Shown piece by piece: positions 38,801-49,715 of a stretch of DNA of 64,000 nt; the first letter of the stretch is position 1; the number at the start of each line of letters is the position of its first letter. A model generated the notes under the pieces. That model searched no databases. It was not told the DNA's origin and saw only the letters and a list, made by a program, of their open reading frames with translations. The translations under genes and the position numbers were made by a program. The stretch lies in NCBI GenBank assembly GCA_036023115.1, contig JAYKKT010000087.1:12106001-12170000 (forward strand). The letters are read 5' to 3'. The stretch is from Brasenia schreberi (lineage: Eukaryota; Streptophyta; Magnoliopsida; Nymphaeales; Cabombaceae).

Positions 38801-41800
38801 TATGCTCTCAATCATCTGCAAGCATTGCCATTTAATACCTTCTGGCACACTTCTAACTCTGCCTGTGCATGGAGCAACTTCTTTCTTGATTCCTGCTCGG
38901 TGGTGTTTCAACCTTGAAATTTCACAACTAACGACCTTTTCACAAAATAAGCATTCGATTTTTAACCTTAAACCCTCAACTAGTATACCCCACTGCCATG
39001 CCGGATCATCAGACTTTAAATGAGAGTCTCTACCACCCCTTCCTGTCATCTCAATGGAGTACTTTAATTCAAACACAAACCTGAAAATAAAAGCACTTCG
39101 TAAATCCCCCAATCTTCAAATAACACTCAAATCGAGTCTTCAAATAAAAGCACTTCACAAATAACACTCAAATCGAGCCTACGACAAACAAAGATAAACA
39201 ATTAGTAAATAATATTAACAATTAAAGACTGAAGTTAAACTATATTGAATTGAAAATTTGAAAGTAATACAACATTACCTTTCACGAAGGCGCATGTTAC
39301 AACGAATATAAACTAAATCATTTAGTCTTTTGTGTTCCAACCTGTTGTGCTTCTTTGTATGGATGTGTTCAAAAACACTTCAATTTCTTTCACAACCTGT
39401 TGTACTACAGGTTTGGCTTAAGACTCTCACTACAAAATCTTTAAAGTTTGGACAATCAGTTCCAAACCTTTGTCCAAACCTGTTCCACCAAACATCTGTA
39501 GAAAAAGACAAACATTATAAACATAATCCACAGTAATATAAGATGAAACTTAAATATGAAAATAAACAATTTACCTGAACGCATCGTACTGCGGTTGCGA
39601 ATTGCAACAGGAAAACCCATCAAGTGAAGAGCATTATCATATATCTCCATCTCTCGATGTATCGCATCTGCTATGCTCTCATCAGGGACTAATCTGTCGA
39701 TGCATTCAATGATTCCTCAATTAACCTCACCATTCCTTTTGAAGGTTGCTGAGTACCTCAATGATGGGTTTAGATAGTAGGCTGTTGCATTAATAGGCTG
39801 ATGCAATTGTTTATTCCATCTACTATCAATTATTTTCCACACGGGCACAAAATCTCTTTTTTTTCCATTAAAATTATTTTTGATTGCTTCTTTTGCCATG
39901 TCCATGGCTTCATAAAGGTAGCCCATAGATGGTTTCTCCTCGCTGTCAGCCAATCTCAAAACTTTCACTAAAGGATAAGTAATTTTCAATAATCTGATAC
40001 ATGCATTCCAAAATGAACTTCTAAAAACCGTTTCTGCAATCTCATTTAACTTTCTGTTCCTTCTGTTTTGAGGCAAATCTGCAAATTATTGCCACTCATC
40101 TGAGGAGAACATTCTCTTTAAAGCTTGCTTCTGTCTCACAATACTCTGTACATATAAGAAGTTTGTTGCGAACCGAGTTGCAGCTGTGCGAAGAAGCTCT
40201 GCACCTTCTGTGTATCTCCTTATCATACACAAAACAAATGCATGGTTGTAAATGAATTTTGTAATATCTTGGCAACACTCAGTTGCTGCCTTTATTTCAT
40301 CCATCTCACCAATGTCCTCGAGGATGAGATCTAAACAATGGGTTGCACATGGTATCCAATAGAAAGTCCCATAAATATCAGCTAACTCCTTTCCAGTTGC
40401 TTTGTAGTTAGTTGCATTATCTATAATCAATTGGACTATATTTTCTAGCCCAACCTCCTGTATAACCTTATCAAATTCCTCTCGTAGGATCTCTGCAGTG
40501 TGCCTCTCCTCTGACATATCTAGAGATCTCAAAAACATGAGTCCTTTAGGACAATATATAAGAAAGTTTAGTAATGTCCTTCCTCACCTATCGGTCCATC
40601 CATCTGCCATGATAGTGCATCCTGTTTCCTTCCACGATTGTCTCAAAGTCAAACAATATTGCTACACTTCAATCACGGTCTGATCTAATATCTTCCCTCT
40701 CAACTTCTGATAAGAGGGCATCCTGTATCCTAGACCAATGTTAGCAATTGCATCTGCCATTGCTTGAAAATGAAAACTTTTTGCTGCATTAAATGGAATG
40801 CATGCATCATAAAACCATCTGCCCACTGCAAGGTCTGCTTGATCATGCAGTTGTTCTGAAGCCATAGCAGCACGAATTCCTGGCTGAGCACCAGGTGTAG
40901 TGGAAGGAGAAAAGAACGAATGTATGCTAGAAGAAGAAGCTCTTCCTTTACTCCTTCCTGAACTTCCTCTTCTGCCACCTCCTGCAACCCTCTTTCCCCT
41001 GCTAGGTGCTCGCGAACTGCTACTACCAATATATGTTCTAGCATCTGAAGGCAAACTATCAGTGAATCCAACTCCAGTGGATCATTTTTTTGTTGTCTCC
41101 TTTCCTGTATGCTCTCAATCATCTGCAAGCATTGCCATTTAATACCTTCTGGCACACTTCTAACTCTGCCTGTGCATGGAGCAACTTCTTTCTTGATTCC
41201 TGCTCGGTGGTGTTTCAACCTTGAAATTTCACAACTAACGACCTTTTCACAAAATAAGCATTCGATTTTTAACCTTAAACCCTCAACTAGTATACCCCAC
41301 TGCCATGCCGGATCATCAGACTTTAAATGAGAGTCTCTACCACCCCTTCCTGTCATCTCAATGGAGTACTTTAATTCAAACACAAACCTGAAAATAAAAG
41401 CACTTCGTAAATCCCCCAATCTTCAAATAACACTCAAATCGAGTCTTCAAATAAAAGCACTTCACAAATAACACTCAAATCGAGCCTACGACAAACAAAG
41501 ATAAACAATTAGTAAATAATATTAACAATTAAAGACTGAAGTTAAACTATATTGAATTGAAAATTTGAAAGTAATACAACATTACCTTTCACGAAGGCGC
41601 ATGTTACAACGAATATAAACTAAATCATTTAGTCTTTTGTGTTCCAACCTGTTGTGCTTCTTTGTATGGATGTGTTCAAAAACACTTCAATTTCTTTCAC
41701 AACCTGTTGTACTACAGGTTTGGCTTAAGACTCTCACTACAAAATCTTTAAAGTTTGGACAATCAGTTCCAAACCTTTGTCCAAACCTGTTCCACCAAAC

Positions 41801-44800
41801 ATCTGTAGAAAAAGACAAACATTATAAACATAATCCACAGTAATATAAGATGAAACTTAAATATGAAAATAAACAATTTACCTGAACGCATCGTACTGCG
41901 GTTGCGAATTGCAACAGGAAAACCCATCAAGTGAAGAGCATTATCATATATCTCCATCTCTCGATGTATCGCATCTGCTATGCTCTCATCAGGGACTAAT
42001 CTGTCGATGCATTCAATGATTCCTCAATTAACCTCACCATTCCTTTTGAAGGTTGCTGAGTACCTCAATGATGGGTTTAGATAGTAGGCTGTTGCATTAA
42101 TAGGCTGATGCAATTGTTTATTCCATCTACTATCAATTATTTTCCACACGGGCACAAAATCTCTTTTTTTTCCATTAAAATTATTTTTGATTGCTTCTTT
42201 TGCCATGTCCATGGCTTCATAAAGGTAGCCCATAGATGGTTTCTCCTCGCTGTCAGCCAATCTCAAAACTTTCACTAAAGGATAAGTAATTTTCAATAAT
42301 CTGATACATGCATTCCAAAATGAACTTCTAAAAACCGTTTCTGCAATCTCATTTAACTTTCTGTTCCTCTGTTTTGAGGCAAATCTGCAAATTATTGCCA
42401 CTCATCTGAGGAGAACATTCTCTTTAAAGCTTGCTTCTGTCTCACAATACTCTGTACATATAAGAAGTTTGTTGCGAACCGAGTTGCAGCTGTGCGAAGA
42501 AGCTCTGCACCTTCTGTGTATCTCCTTATCATACACAAAACAAATGCATGGTTGTAAATGAATTTTGTAATATCTTGGCAACACTCAGTTGCTGCCTTTA
42601 TTTCATCCATCTCACCAATGTCCTCGAGGATGAGATCTAAACAATGGGTTGCACATGGTATCCAATAGAAAGTCCCATAAATATCAGCTAACTCCTTTCC
42701 AGTTGCTTTGTAGTTAGTTGCATTATCTATAATCAATTGGACTATATTTTCTAGCCCAACCTCCTGTATAACCTTATCAAATTCCTCTCGTAGGATCTCT
42801 GCAGTGTGCCTCTCCTCTGACATATCTAGAGATCTCAAAAACATGAGTCCTTTAGGACAATATATAAGAAAGTTTAGTAATGTCCTTCCTCACCTATCGG
42901 TCCATCCATCTGCCATGATAGTGCATCCTGTTTCCTTCCACGATTGTCTCAAAGTCAAACAATATTGCTACACTTCAATCACGGTCTGATCTAATATCTT
43001 CCCTCTCAACTTCTGATAAGAGGGCATCCTGTATCCTAGACCAATGTTAGCAATTGCATCTGCCATTGCTTGAAAATGAAAACTTTTTGCTGCATTAAAT
43101 GGAATGCATGCATCATAAAACCATCTGCCCACTGCAAGGTCTGCTTGATCATGCAGTTGTTCTGAAGCCATAGCAGCACGAATTCCTGGCTGAGCACCAG
43201 GTGTAGTGGAAGGAGAAAAGAACGAATGTATGCTAGAAGAAGAAGCTCTTCCTTTACTCCTTCCTGAACTTCCTCTTCTGCCACCTCCTGCAACCCTCTT
43301 TCCCCTGCTAGGTGCTCGCGAACTGCTACTACCAATATATGTTCTAGCATCTGAAGGCAAACTATCAGTGAATCCAACTTCAGTGGTAGTAGCATCATCA
43401 GCTTCTTCACACATCTGGAAATCATTCTTTTGTTGTCTCCTTTCCTGTATGCTCTCAATCATTTGCAAGCATTGCCATTTAATACCTTCTGACACACTTT
43501 TAACTCTGCTGTGCATGGAGCAAGTTCCTGCTAGGTGGTGTTTCAACCTTGAAATTCCACCACTAACGACCTTTTCATAAAATAAGCATCTGATTTTTAA
43601 CCTTGAACCCTCAACTGGTATACCCCACTGCCATGCCGGATCAGACTTTGAATGAGAGTCTCTACCACCCCTTCCTGTCATCTCAATGGAGTACTTTAAT
43701 TCAAACAAAAACCTGAAAATAAAAGCACTTCATAAATCCCCCAATCTTCAAATAACACTCAAATCGAGTGTCTCCCACTTCATGAATGCAATAAGAATCG
43801 TATACACACACTTAATAACTTCATATTTTGTTATTAAAAAAAATGAAATAACACAAAAACAATAAATATAAAGGAAAAAAATGAAAAAAACATTAAAAAT
43901 ATACCAAAATCCGAGTTTGGAGGCTTGCACGAACACCGTAGGGCACGATTTTGGAGCTTTGAACACTAAGGAGGCAAAAACCGGCTCTTAGGGAGATTGA
44001 GGAACCCAAGAGAAGAGAGGAAACCCGCGAAAAATCGCGGGTTTCAGTCGGCCCGGGACCCTTTATAAGGGTCCCAGGGCGTATCGCCCGTATCATACGA
44101 TACGCCCGCACCTGCGATACGGACAACACTTATTTAAAGGACATTGAAATTAGTGTTAGGAGCAAAGGTTTTGAATATAGTTTGTGCTTACGCACCCCAA
44201 GTAGGACTAGAAGATAGTATAAAGACAGCTTTTTTTAGAAGAGTTAAATAAGGTGATTCAAAAGATTCCATAAAGGGAGATGATTTGTTTAGGAGGAGAC
44301 TTAAATGGACATGTCGGTAAAGAAGCATTAAGATATCAAGGTATTCATGAATACTTTGGTTTTGGGGATATAAATGAGGAAGGTAGGGAGATTTTAAATT
44401 TTGCTATGGCATTTGATCTCTTTATAGTCAATACAATCTTCAAAAAAATGAGACGAACATTTAATTACTTATAAGAGTAGCTTATCACAAACACAAATTG
44501 ATTACTTTATTTGTAGAAAAAAAGATAGAGTGTTGTAAAGATTACAAGGTAATTCCAAGAGAAAGCTTAACAACCCAACATCGACTTTTAGTTATGGATT
44601 TACAAATAAAAAATGGACAAAGAAGAAAAGAGTGCATCGAGCTATTCAAACTAAATGGTGAAACCTCAAAAGCGAAAAAGAAGATATATTTAAAAAAAGG
44701 TCCTTCAAGGAGATGTTTGGAATTATGTTGGTACACCCTGTAATATGTGGAACAATATGGCTATACATATTAGGAAAGTAGCGAAAGATGTGTTAGGTGT

Positions 44801-47521
44801 ATCTAAGGGAGGTGTACCGGCACAAAAAGAAGCTTGGTGGTGGAGTGAAGTAGTGCAAAATAAAATCAAGGCAAAGAGGGCATGTTATAAATTACATTAT
44901 GCTAAGAAAACTTGTGAAACTTTAGTGGCTTATAAGAAAGCAAAGAAGGAAGCGAAAAAGACCGTGAGTGAAGCAAAAGCTAAAATTTGAGAGGATTTAT
45001 ATAAAAAAAAGCTCAACTGGGTGAAAGAGATATTTTTAGGATAGCTAGGGCCAGAGATAAGAAAACTAAAGATCTTAATTATGTTAGATGCGTCAAGGAC
45101 GAGGATGAAAAAATTAGTGTAAAATGATGATATAAGAAATAGATGGAAAAACTATTTTTATAAGCTTTTTAATGAAAATAAAGATGTTAGTATTAGCTTA
45201 GGAGAGTTAGCCAAATCAGAAAAGTATGTAAACCACAATTTCTACCGATGTATTCAAAAGAATAAAGTCAAAGAGGCTCTTAAATATATGAAGGGTGGTA
45301 AATCGGTAGGACCACACAATATTCCTATAGAAGTTTGGAAAATACTAGGAGAAACAGGAATCACTTGGCTCACAAGACTATTTAATGAAATATGGATAAA
45401 CCAAAAGATGTCCAAGGAATGGAGAGTGAGTACACTTATACCCATATATAAGAACAAGGTAGACATTCAGAAATGTGCGAATTATCGAGGTATCATAGGG
45501 AAAGAATTATCAAGCATAGGCTAAGACGAGTATGAAGTACAACAGAGAACCAATTTGGATTCTTGTCAGGAAGATCTACTGTTGAAGCGATTCACCTTTT
45601 GAGACGTCTTATGGAACATTTTAGAGCAAAAAAGAAAGGCCTTCACATGATATTTATTGATCTAGAAAAAGCTTATCATAGGGTACCGAGAGAGGTTCTT
45701 TAGAAAACTTTGGAAAAAAGAAGTATCCCATTGAAATACATTAACCTTATAAGAGACATGTATGATAGTGCAAAAACATGTGTGAGGACTCATAAAGGAA
45801 TGACAAACTTCTTTAAAGTTAATATTGGGTTACATCAAGAAACAACTTTAAGTCCATACTTATTTATAATGGTGATTGATGAGTTAACAAAACATATTCA
45901 AGATGAAGTACCTTGGTGTGTGTTATTTGCAGATGGCATTGTGTTAGTGGAGGAGTCTAAAGAAAAAGTTAATAGAAAATTAGAACTATGAAGAGAAACA
46001 TTAGAAAGCAAAGGCCTCCGACTTAGTAGAACAAAGACAGAATATATGGAATGCAAGTTTGATCATTTGGTTACTTCAGAGGACATAGAAATTAAAATCG
46101 GCACACATTGCATTCCCAAAAGGAAAGTTTTAAATACCTAGGGTCAATTTTTCAGAGTGATGGAAGAATTGATGGAGATGTTACGCATAAAATTAATGCT
46201 GGTTGGTTAAAATGGAGAGGAGCATCATGTATTCTTTGTGATAAGAAGATACCATTAAAGTTAAAAGGTAAATATTATAGAGCATCAATTAGGCCTGTCA
46301 TGTTTTATGGTTATGAGTGTTGGGCAGTTAATCATCAATATGTACAAAAGATGTCTGTGACAGAAATGAAGATGTTGAGATGGATGAGTAGTCTTACACG
46401 AAAAGACTGTATATATAATGAGGTTATTAGAAACAAATTAGGAGTGGCACCAATAAAGGATAAAATGAGAGAATATCGTTTAAGATGGTTTGGACATATA
46501 GAAAGAAGATCAAAAGAAGAACCTCTAAGAAGGTATGAAAAACTAAATTTGGAAAGTATTAAAAGAGGTAGAGGGCGACTACAAAAGTGTTGGAAAGAAA
46601 CAAATAAGAATGATCTAAACTTATTGTGAGTTAACTGCTAACATGGCACACGATAGGGATCTGTGGAAACAAAGAATCCATGTAGTCGACCCCGTCTAGT
46701 ATGGGAATTTGTTGCTCCTTCAGACTTATTTTGCAGCAGACAGCTTACTGAGATATTGGATTATAATGGTGGCCTTCGCCATTCCTTCAAGATAAATGAC
46801 AGAAAACATGCTGTAGCATTACAGTATACAGTACAACGCGGTGAAATGCTGCCATCAATGAACACTCCCGAAGTCATTGGACAAGAAGAACTTCTCAATA
46901 ATGACCGCCACTGTTGGTCCTTGGGTCTTTCTGTCCGCACTTCTTCACGTTCTTGGCTGTTACTACGTAAGTTGATCGGTATTTATGCCATGCTTCTAGG
47001 TAAAACAAAATTGTTTACAATCATATGAACAATGGTAAATTTGACGATGAACTTTACATTAAAGCACAAATGTTAATCTCCCACAGAAGGCAATGTACAT
47101 GATAAACGATCATCGAAATAATGTCTCAACAATTCCCACTAAAAGCACGATTTCGTGAATAATGCGCCCTAAGAGTGACGAAAATAGTGTAGCATCGATT
47201 CAGAGTGAAGAAAAGAATGACTCTCGTCGTAGAAGCAAAAGGAAAGGAAGAGAGAAAACGAGGTAGAACTAGCGTTACCTTATCAAGACCGACTGGTCCG
47301 AGGGACGTTTTTACGATATTGGCGACAGCTTGGCAAGCAACAACTGCGCTCAAAGTTTACATGAACTCGATCAAACGGACGCTAACGAGTTATGAAGACG
47401 AAAAGGGGAAGAGCAAAAAGGATAGTAAATGAATGAAAGACATGATACCGTTTTGAGTGCGAACATCTTGGCCGGATTGCCGCTCCCCCATGATATCGGG
47501 TGTCAGAGCCGTGATCGCCAT
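26849..47521 (-). CDS. CCT1: T-complex protein 1 subunit alpha (CCT1), 17 exons, 544 aa
   Basis: Exons downward: 47521-47449, 47343-47279, 35479-35390, 35187-35101, 34972-34913, 34838-34788, 34005-33910, 32945-32880, 32211-31994, 30567-30471, 30373-30287, 30213-30079, 29996-29892, 28313-28185, 28082-27979, 27151-27061, 26929-26849. The sum is 1,635 nt and every phase closes. The protein is collinear with plant TCP-1 alpha: L-G-P-V-G-L-D-K (39-46), N-D-G-A-T (59-63), the nucleotide-binding G-D-G-T-T-S (90-95), and V-V-A-G-G-G-A-V-E in exon 14. CCT is the eight-subunit cytosolic chaperonin that folds actin, tubulin and other proteins using ATP. Intron 10 has a GC donor. Intron 2 is 11.8 kb of nested transposons, yet no exon is damaged. 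The length matches the usual 545 aa. Confidence 0.96.
28594..28799. repeat. 103-bp tandem duplication in CCT1 intron 13
   Basis: Two nearly identical 103-bp units starting near 28594 and 28697, differing at a few bases (ATAATTT versus ATTATTT). The first unit also creates a chance open frame. It looks recent. Confidence 0.85.
28929..29623. mobile_element. hAT element, CTAWGTCACAC family, copy 2, with captured RRM fragment
   Basis: The 8-bp duplication CCCATGAG lies at 28921-28928 and 29624-29631. The ends are CTAAGTCACAC and the inverse of CTATGTCACAC. Outer parts match 8139-8828 in reverse order (GTGTCGG-rich end, A/T homopolymers, GGATAAATGGGTC, the paired ATATTATA tract). A 296-bp insert (29057-29352) interrupts the sequence exactly where copy 1 reads straight through. 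It lies in CCT1 intron 13. Confidence 0.87.
29057..29275 (-). pseudogene. captured RNA-recognition-motif (hnRNP-like) gene fragment
   Basis: The minus frame is open and reads as most of one RRM of a plant hnRNP1-type protein: [13 protein letters not shown], then G-E-V-T-Q-V-V-I-M, then RNP1-like L-R-G-F-G-F-I-V-F, then T-I-D-G-R-T-V. It has no full RNP2 strand, no linker and no further domains. It lies inside a small hAT element, so it is a transduplicated host exon piece rather than a gene. The frame is still intact, which suggests recent capture or a very short history. Confidence 0.82.
31028..31252 (+). mobile_element. Au-like SINE with 19-bp target-site duplication
   Basis: Perfect 19-bp duplication at 31009-31027 and 31253-31271. 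The body starts near AAGGGATCACCCTTGCATG, has a B-box-like GGTCTCAAGCC, the family block AAAACTTTGTCGGA, and ends GCTTAGTTGTTGTTGTTG. The tail with TTG repeats matches the plant Au SINE type. It lies in CCT1 intron 9. Confidence 0.88.
31413..31609 (+). mobile_element. second Au-like SINE, CCT1 intron 9
   Basis: A 16-bp duplication with one mismatch lies at 31397-31412 and 31610-31625. It has the same head (AAGGGATCACCCTTGCATG) and tail (CCCCATCTAGTATGGG and TTG repeats) as the copy 160 bp upstream. Independent insertion is shown by its own duplication. Confidence 0.87.
32946..33909. other. CCT1 intron 7, no feature recognised
   Basis: 964 bp of AT-rich intron sequence with no transposon ends, repeats or coding frame that I can support. 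Intron 6 (34006-34787), intron 8 (32212-32879) and intron 15 (27152-27978) are likewise plain. Confidence 0.5.
36884..39177 (-). repeat. hAT internal unit A
   Basis: First of three tandem units; it starts CCTACGACAAACAAAG. It is the most diverged body (for example GTTGCGCTTC where B and C have GTTGTGCTTC) and lacks a 12-13 bp stretch near 37170, making it about 2,294 bp. Its N-terminal part (38760-39110) matches unit B and differs from unit C. Confidence 0.9.
39178..41484 (-). repeat. hAT internal unit B (chimeric)
   Basis: About 2,307 bp. From its left edge to about 41033 it agrees with unit C at the sites where A and C differ; from about 41074 rightwards it agrees with unit A, including the A-type deletion and the A-type BED-finger segment. 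The junctions A/B and B/C carry the same 18-bp direct repeat AATAACACTCAAATCGAG. Confidence 0.9.
41485..43768 (-). repeat. hAT internal unit C
   Basis: Nearly identical to B through the body, with a 1-nt deletion near 42367 (TTCCTCTG for TTCCTTCTG) that breaks the frame. Its N-terminal part is different and longer than in A and B, and joins the unique 5' end of the element at about 43768. Confidence 0.9.
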
Positions 47522-47580
47522 TTCTCCCGGTAGTCGGGGATCACAGACTGCGAAATGTATCGGTGATCTTTAAGAATGTG

Positions 47581-47588
47581 AAACCCTA
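47581..47588 (-). promoter_or_regulatory. telo-box in the CCT1 leader
   Basis: AAACCCTA on the plus strand, read TAGGGTTT on the gene strand about 60 nt upstream of the CCT1 start codon. Such boxes are common near the transcription start of plant housekeeping and translation-related genes; activity here is inferred. Confidence 0.45.
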
Positions 47589-48033
47589 GATGCGGGGTCT
47601 TCCCTCGCGCGGTTTGGCCTTGAAAGAGAGCGGGAGAGGGCGGTTTTCGGGGTTTCCCGCACGAGTGGCTCACAATACGGAACATCGGTATGTTGGCTGT
47701 ACAAGGCTCACTTGGCTAGGTTGGCGACTCACAAATTGACAGTACTGAGTTCGACGCCAGGTGCGTTCTTTTGACTTCGGCCACTCTATGTTGCTACGAA
47801 AACAGAGCATGATGGCTCGGGCGCTAGTGTGGCTCGTCCTAGTACCTGTTACAAATTCGGGCCAGTTTTATCGTTTTGACTTGTCTTTCGAGTTAAACCC
47901 TTCTTATGGTGAGGTTTGCCTTTAGATTGCCAGTCAAGCCGAATGGTGGAGGTTGTAAGTAGCCTACAGCCAACGTAAAACTTGAGATATTCTACGCAAG
48001 AGTAGGTAAATATTTACAGTAATATAAATGTTT

Positions 48034-48191
48034 GTTGTTAACAGAGAAAGAGGATGACCACAAAAGTGTTGAAAATAAACAATAAAGAATAATATAATTT
48101 AAGTTGAGTTAACCGTTAGGAGAACCTTGTGAAAATAAAGAATTCATGTAATCAACCCCATCTAGTATAGGAAAAGACTTAGTTGTTGTTG
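48034..48191 (+). mobile_element. 5'-truncated LINE copy, 158 bp
   Basis: It matches the last about 160 bp of the LINE at 46.5-46.7 kb (GACCACAAAAGTGTTG, GAGTTAACCG, CCCCATCTAGTATAGG) and ends in TTGTTGTTG. Flanks of 14 bp with one mismatch (48020-48033 and 48192-48205; TAATATAAATRTTT) form a target-site duplication. Confidence 0.82.
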
Positions 48192-49628
48192 TAATATAAA
48201 TATTTATTAGAATTCCACCTCTTATTGTTGATCTCCAAAGTTCATGTTTGAACAAGAATAGTACTAAGATGAGGAGCTTATGCATGCTTAGGAGGAGCTT
48301 GACCTTATGCATGAAATTCGTGTTCCTTTTACATGTTTAATGAACCAACACAGAAAAGAGACGGCGTCGAGCCAAACCAACCGTGACACGAACCCGAGCC
48401 CAATTCATTTGCAGCCCTGCCCTTATGACCCCATAAGGGTGCTGCATTATTTTCTTCTTCATGTGGGGCACGCTTTTTTCAGGCAAAGATCATTGTGTGG
48501 TCAGTGGGCACCAAATCTGAGGCTCTGTCCAAGCATAAAGCATGGATCACAATGAAGTAATATTGTGGTACATGGAAGGTGGTGAATCGTGTTAAGAGGC
48601 ATTCACTGCACTGACTCATTGCTACGTTTCTATGATTACATAAGGATCACGCACTGTCAGGGGACCCTAGATTTTTTTTTTGCGGTGTTGTACTTATATT
48701 TCCGGTGGGGTGCATGTTCACAAAACACTTATGTTTAATTATATACTATGATGAACCCAAAAAACTTTTAGATTTCAAGTGGGTGCATGTCTCACCTCGC
48801 CCTAAAATGGATCAGCCACTGATTACACATCATGTGTATTGGGATGCCTAGAGTTACTTAGAATCGATAGGTCAAGAGGGAGACTCTTGAAATTATCGTT
48901 ATTGGAACCTATATATATGATTCTGATCTCATCTGACTTGAGTAACTTGAATTGAAAGTCTTATAAACCTGTGTTAAAGGTTTGGGAATTTAACCTGACA
49001 CGGCGATTTTTTTCACTTTTGTGACAGATTTTTTTCGTTGTTCCCTCGCAGGAGTATCTTATACTGGTTAAGTGTTTTGGAGCTAAGAAGTGCTGTTTGT
49101 TGACCGATTGTAAATCTCCATTACGATGGTATCGACGGATTTCGACAGCTTTTGTTAGACAGGAGAGACCCATCGCGAGTTGTTTTCGGGTTGACCTGTT
49201 TTGACCGGACAGAAAATTAAGCAACTAGCAAATTTTAATTTGATTCAACTACAAATAACAACACAACACAAATTCGATCCAAACACAAAAATTCCTTCTA
49301 AAAGATCTGCCACAAAAGCATCACATATATGAAGAACACACATATATAAAGAAAGACAAAGAGAGTTTAGACTTAAGGAACTATAAAAATACCTTAAGAA
49401 ACTCATCACACAATATTTAGATTTAAGGAATTATAAAAATAGAGAACCTTAAGACCATCACAATCGGTGAACGGTTGAAATGATAAAATATAAAGTATAA
49501 ATATAATGTACAAAGGTATTTATTTTTAATTCAAATTTTCATCAGTGATCATGCTAATCAAAACTGTAGAGATTAGTTCCTTGTCATTCTCTATTTTAGT
49601 GGGTTTACGAGATCTAGATTCTCTTTCT

Positions 49629-49630
<2 letters not shown>

Positions 49631-49712
<82 letters not shown>
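49631..49712. repeat. (AT)n microsatellite, about 41 units
   Basis: An uninterrupted AT run of about 82 bp; a shorter AT run follows at 49908-49938. Confidence 0.95.

Positions 49713-49715
<3 letters not shown>

Larger units (their letters stand above)
36640..43681 (-). pseudogene. hAT transposase gene relic (BED, DUF659, hAT dimerisation)
   Basis: Read downward. The BED zinc finger starts at 43681 ([17 protein letters not shown]). The second finger cysteine is Tyr in unit C (C-L-F-Y) but intact in A and B (C-L-F-C). Next come an S/G/R-rich linker, then DUF659 ([26 protein letters not shown]), a middle helical part, and the C-terminal dimerisation motif (T-G-C-E-R-N-*-S). In that motif the invariant Trp codon TGG is TGA in all three units (A about 37100, B about 39385, C about 41690). 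The last exon, with acidic D-I-L-E-D-W-V, is present once (36640-36890). Confidence 0.9.
36316..44131 (-). mobile_element. hAT transposon with triplicated transposase body
   Basis: A perfect 8-bp duplication ATTTAAAG lies at 36308-36315 and 44132-44139. The ends are CAGTGTTGTC and the inverse of AAGTGTTGTC. Both subterminal zones carry GTATCG/CGATAC hexamer clusters (36335-36385 and 44078-44122). Inside are three head-to-tail copies of a roughly 2.3-kb unit with transposase exons on the minus strand. A single C-terminal exon lies at the left end and a single 5' region at the right. The element sits inside the LINE. Confidence 0.92.
36100..46629 (+). pseudogene. LINE endonuclease/reverse transcriptase ORF relic
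   Basis: Endonuclease pieces lie on both sides of the hAT: 36105-36300 ([10 protein letters not shown]) and 44145-44560 ([18 protein letters not shown]). Reverse transcriptase follows: 45286-45510 ([17 protein letters not shown]), 45550-45700 ([10 protein letters not shown]) and 45710-45991. The catalytic box at 45926-45937 reads F-A-D-G instead of F-A-D-D. The C-terminal part, 46108-46629, is a long open frame ending R-L-Q-K-C-W-K-E. Several stops and shifts make it inactive. Confidence 0.87.
35724..46712 (+). mobile_element. non-LTR retrotransposon (RTE-like LINE), interrupted by a hAT element
   Basis: A 23-bp duplication with one mismatch (35701-35723 and 46713-46735; begins TGCTCCTTCA) brackets the insertion in CCT1 intron 2. 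Without the hAT and its duplication it is about 3.2 kb. The head (to about 35860) and tail (about 46626-46705) match the local SINEs. Between them are an AP endonuclease, a reverse transcriptase and a C-terminal domain, all with stops and frameshifts. Confidence 0.88.

Noticed and set aside
37701..42844. Three transposase-like frames as a tandem family of host genes
   Set aside because: They sit inside a single hAT element with shared ends and one 8-bp duplication, and carry transposase domains with a shared nonsense codon.
38593..43580. Repeated plus-strand frames beginning [10 protein letters not shown] and MLSIICKHC
   Set aside because: Antisense shadows of the hAT BED/linker region, repeated only because the unit is triplicated.
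46663..47028. 121-codon plus-strand frame overlapping the LINE end
   Set aside because: Starts in the LINE tail and runs across the target-site duplication into intron sequence; no conserved domain.
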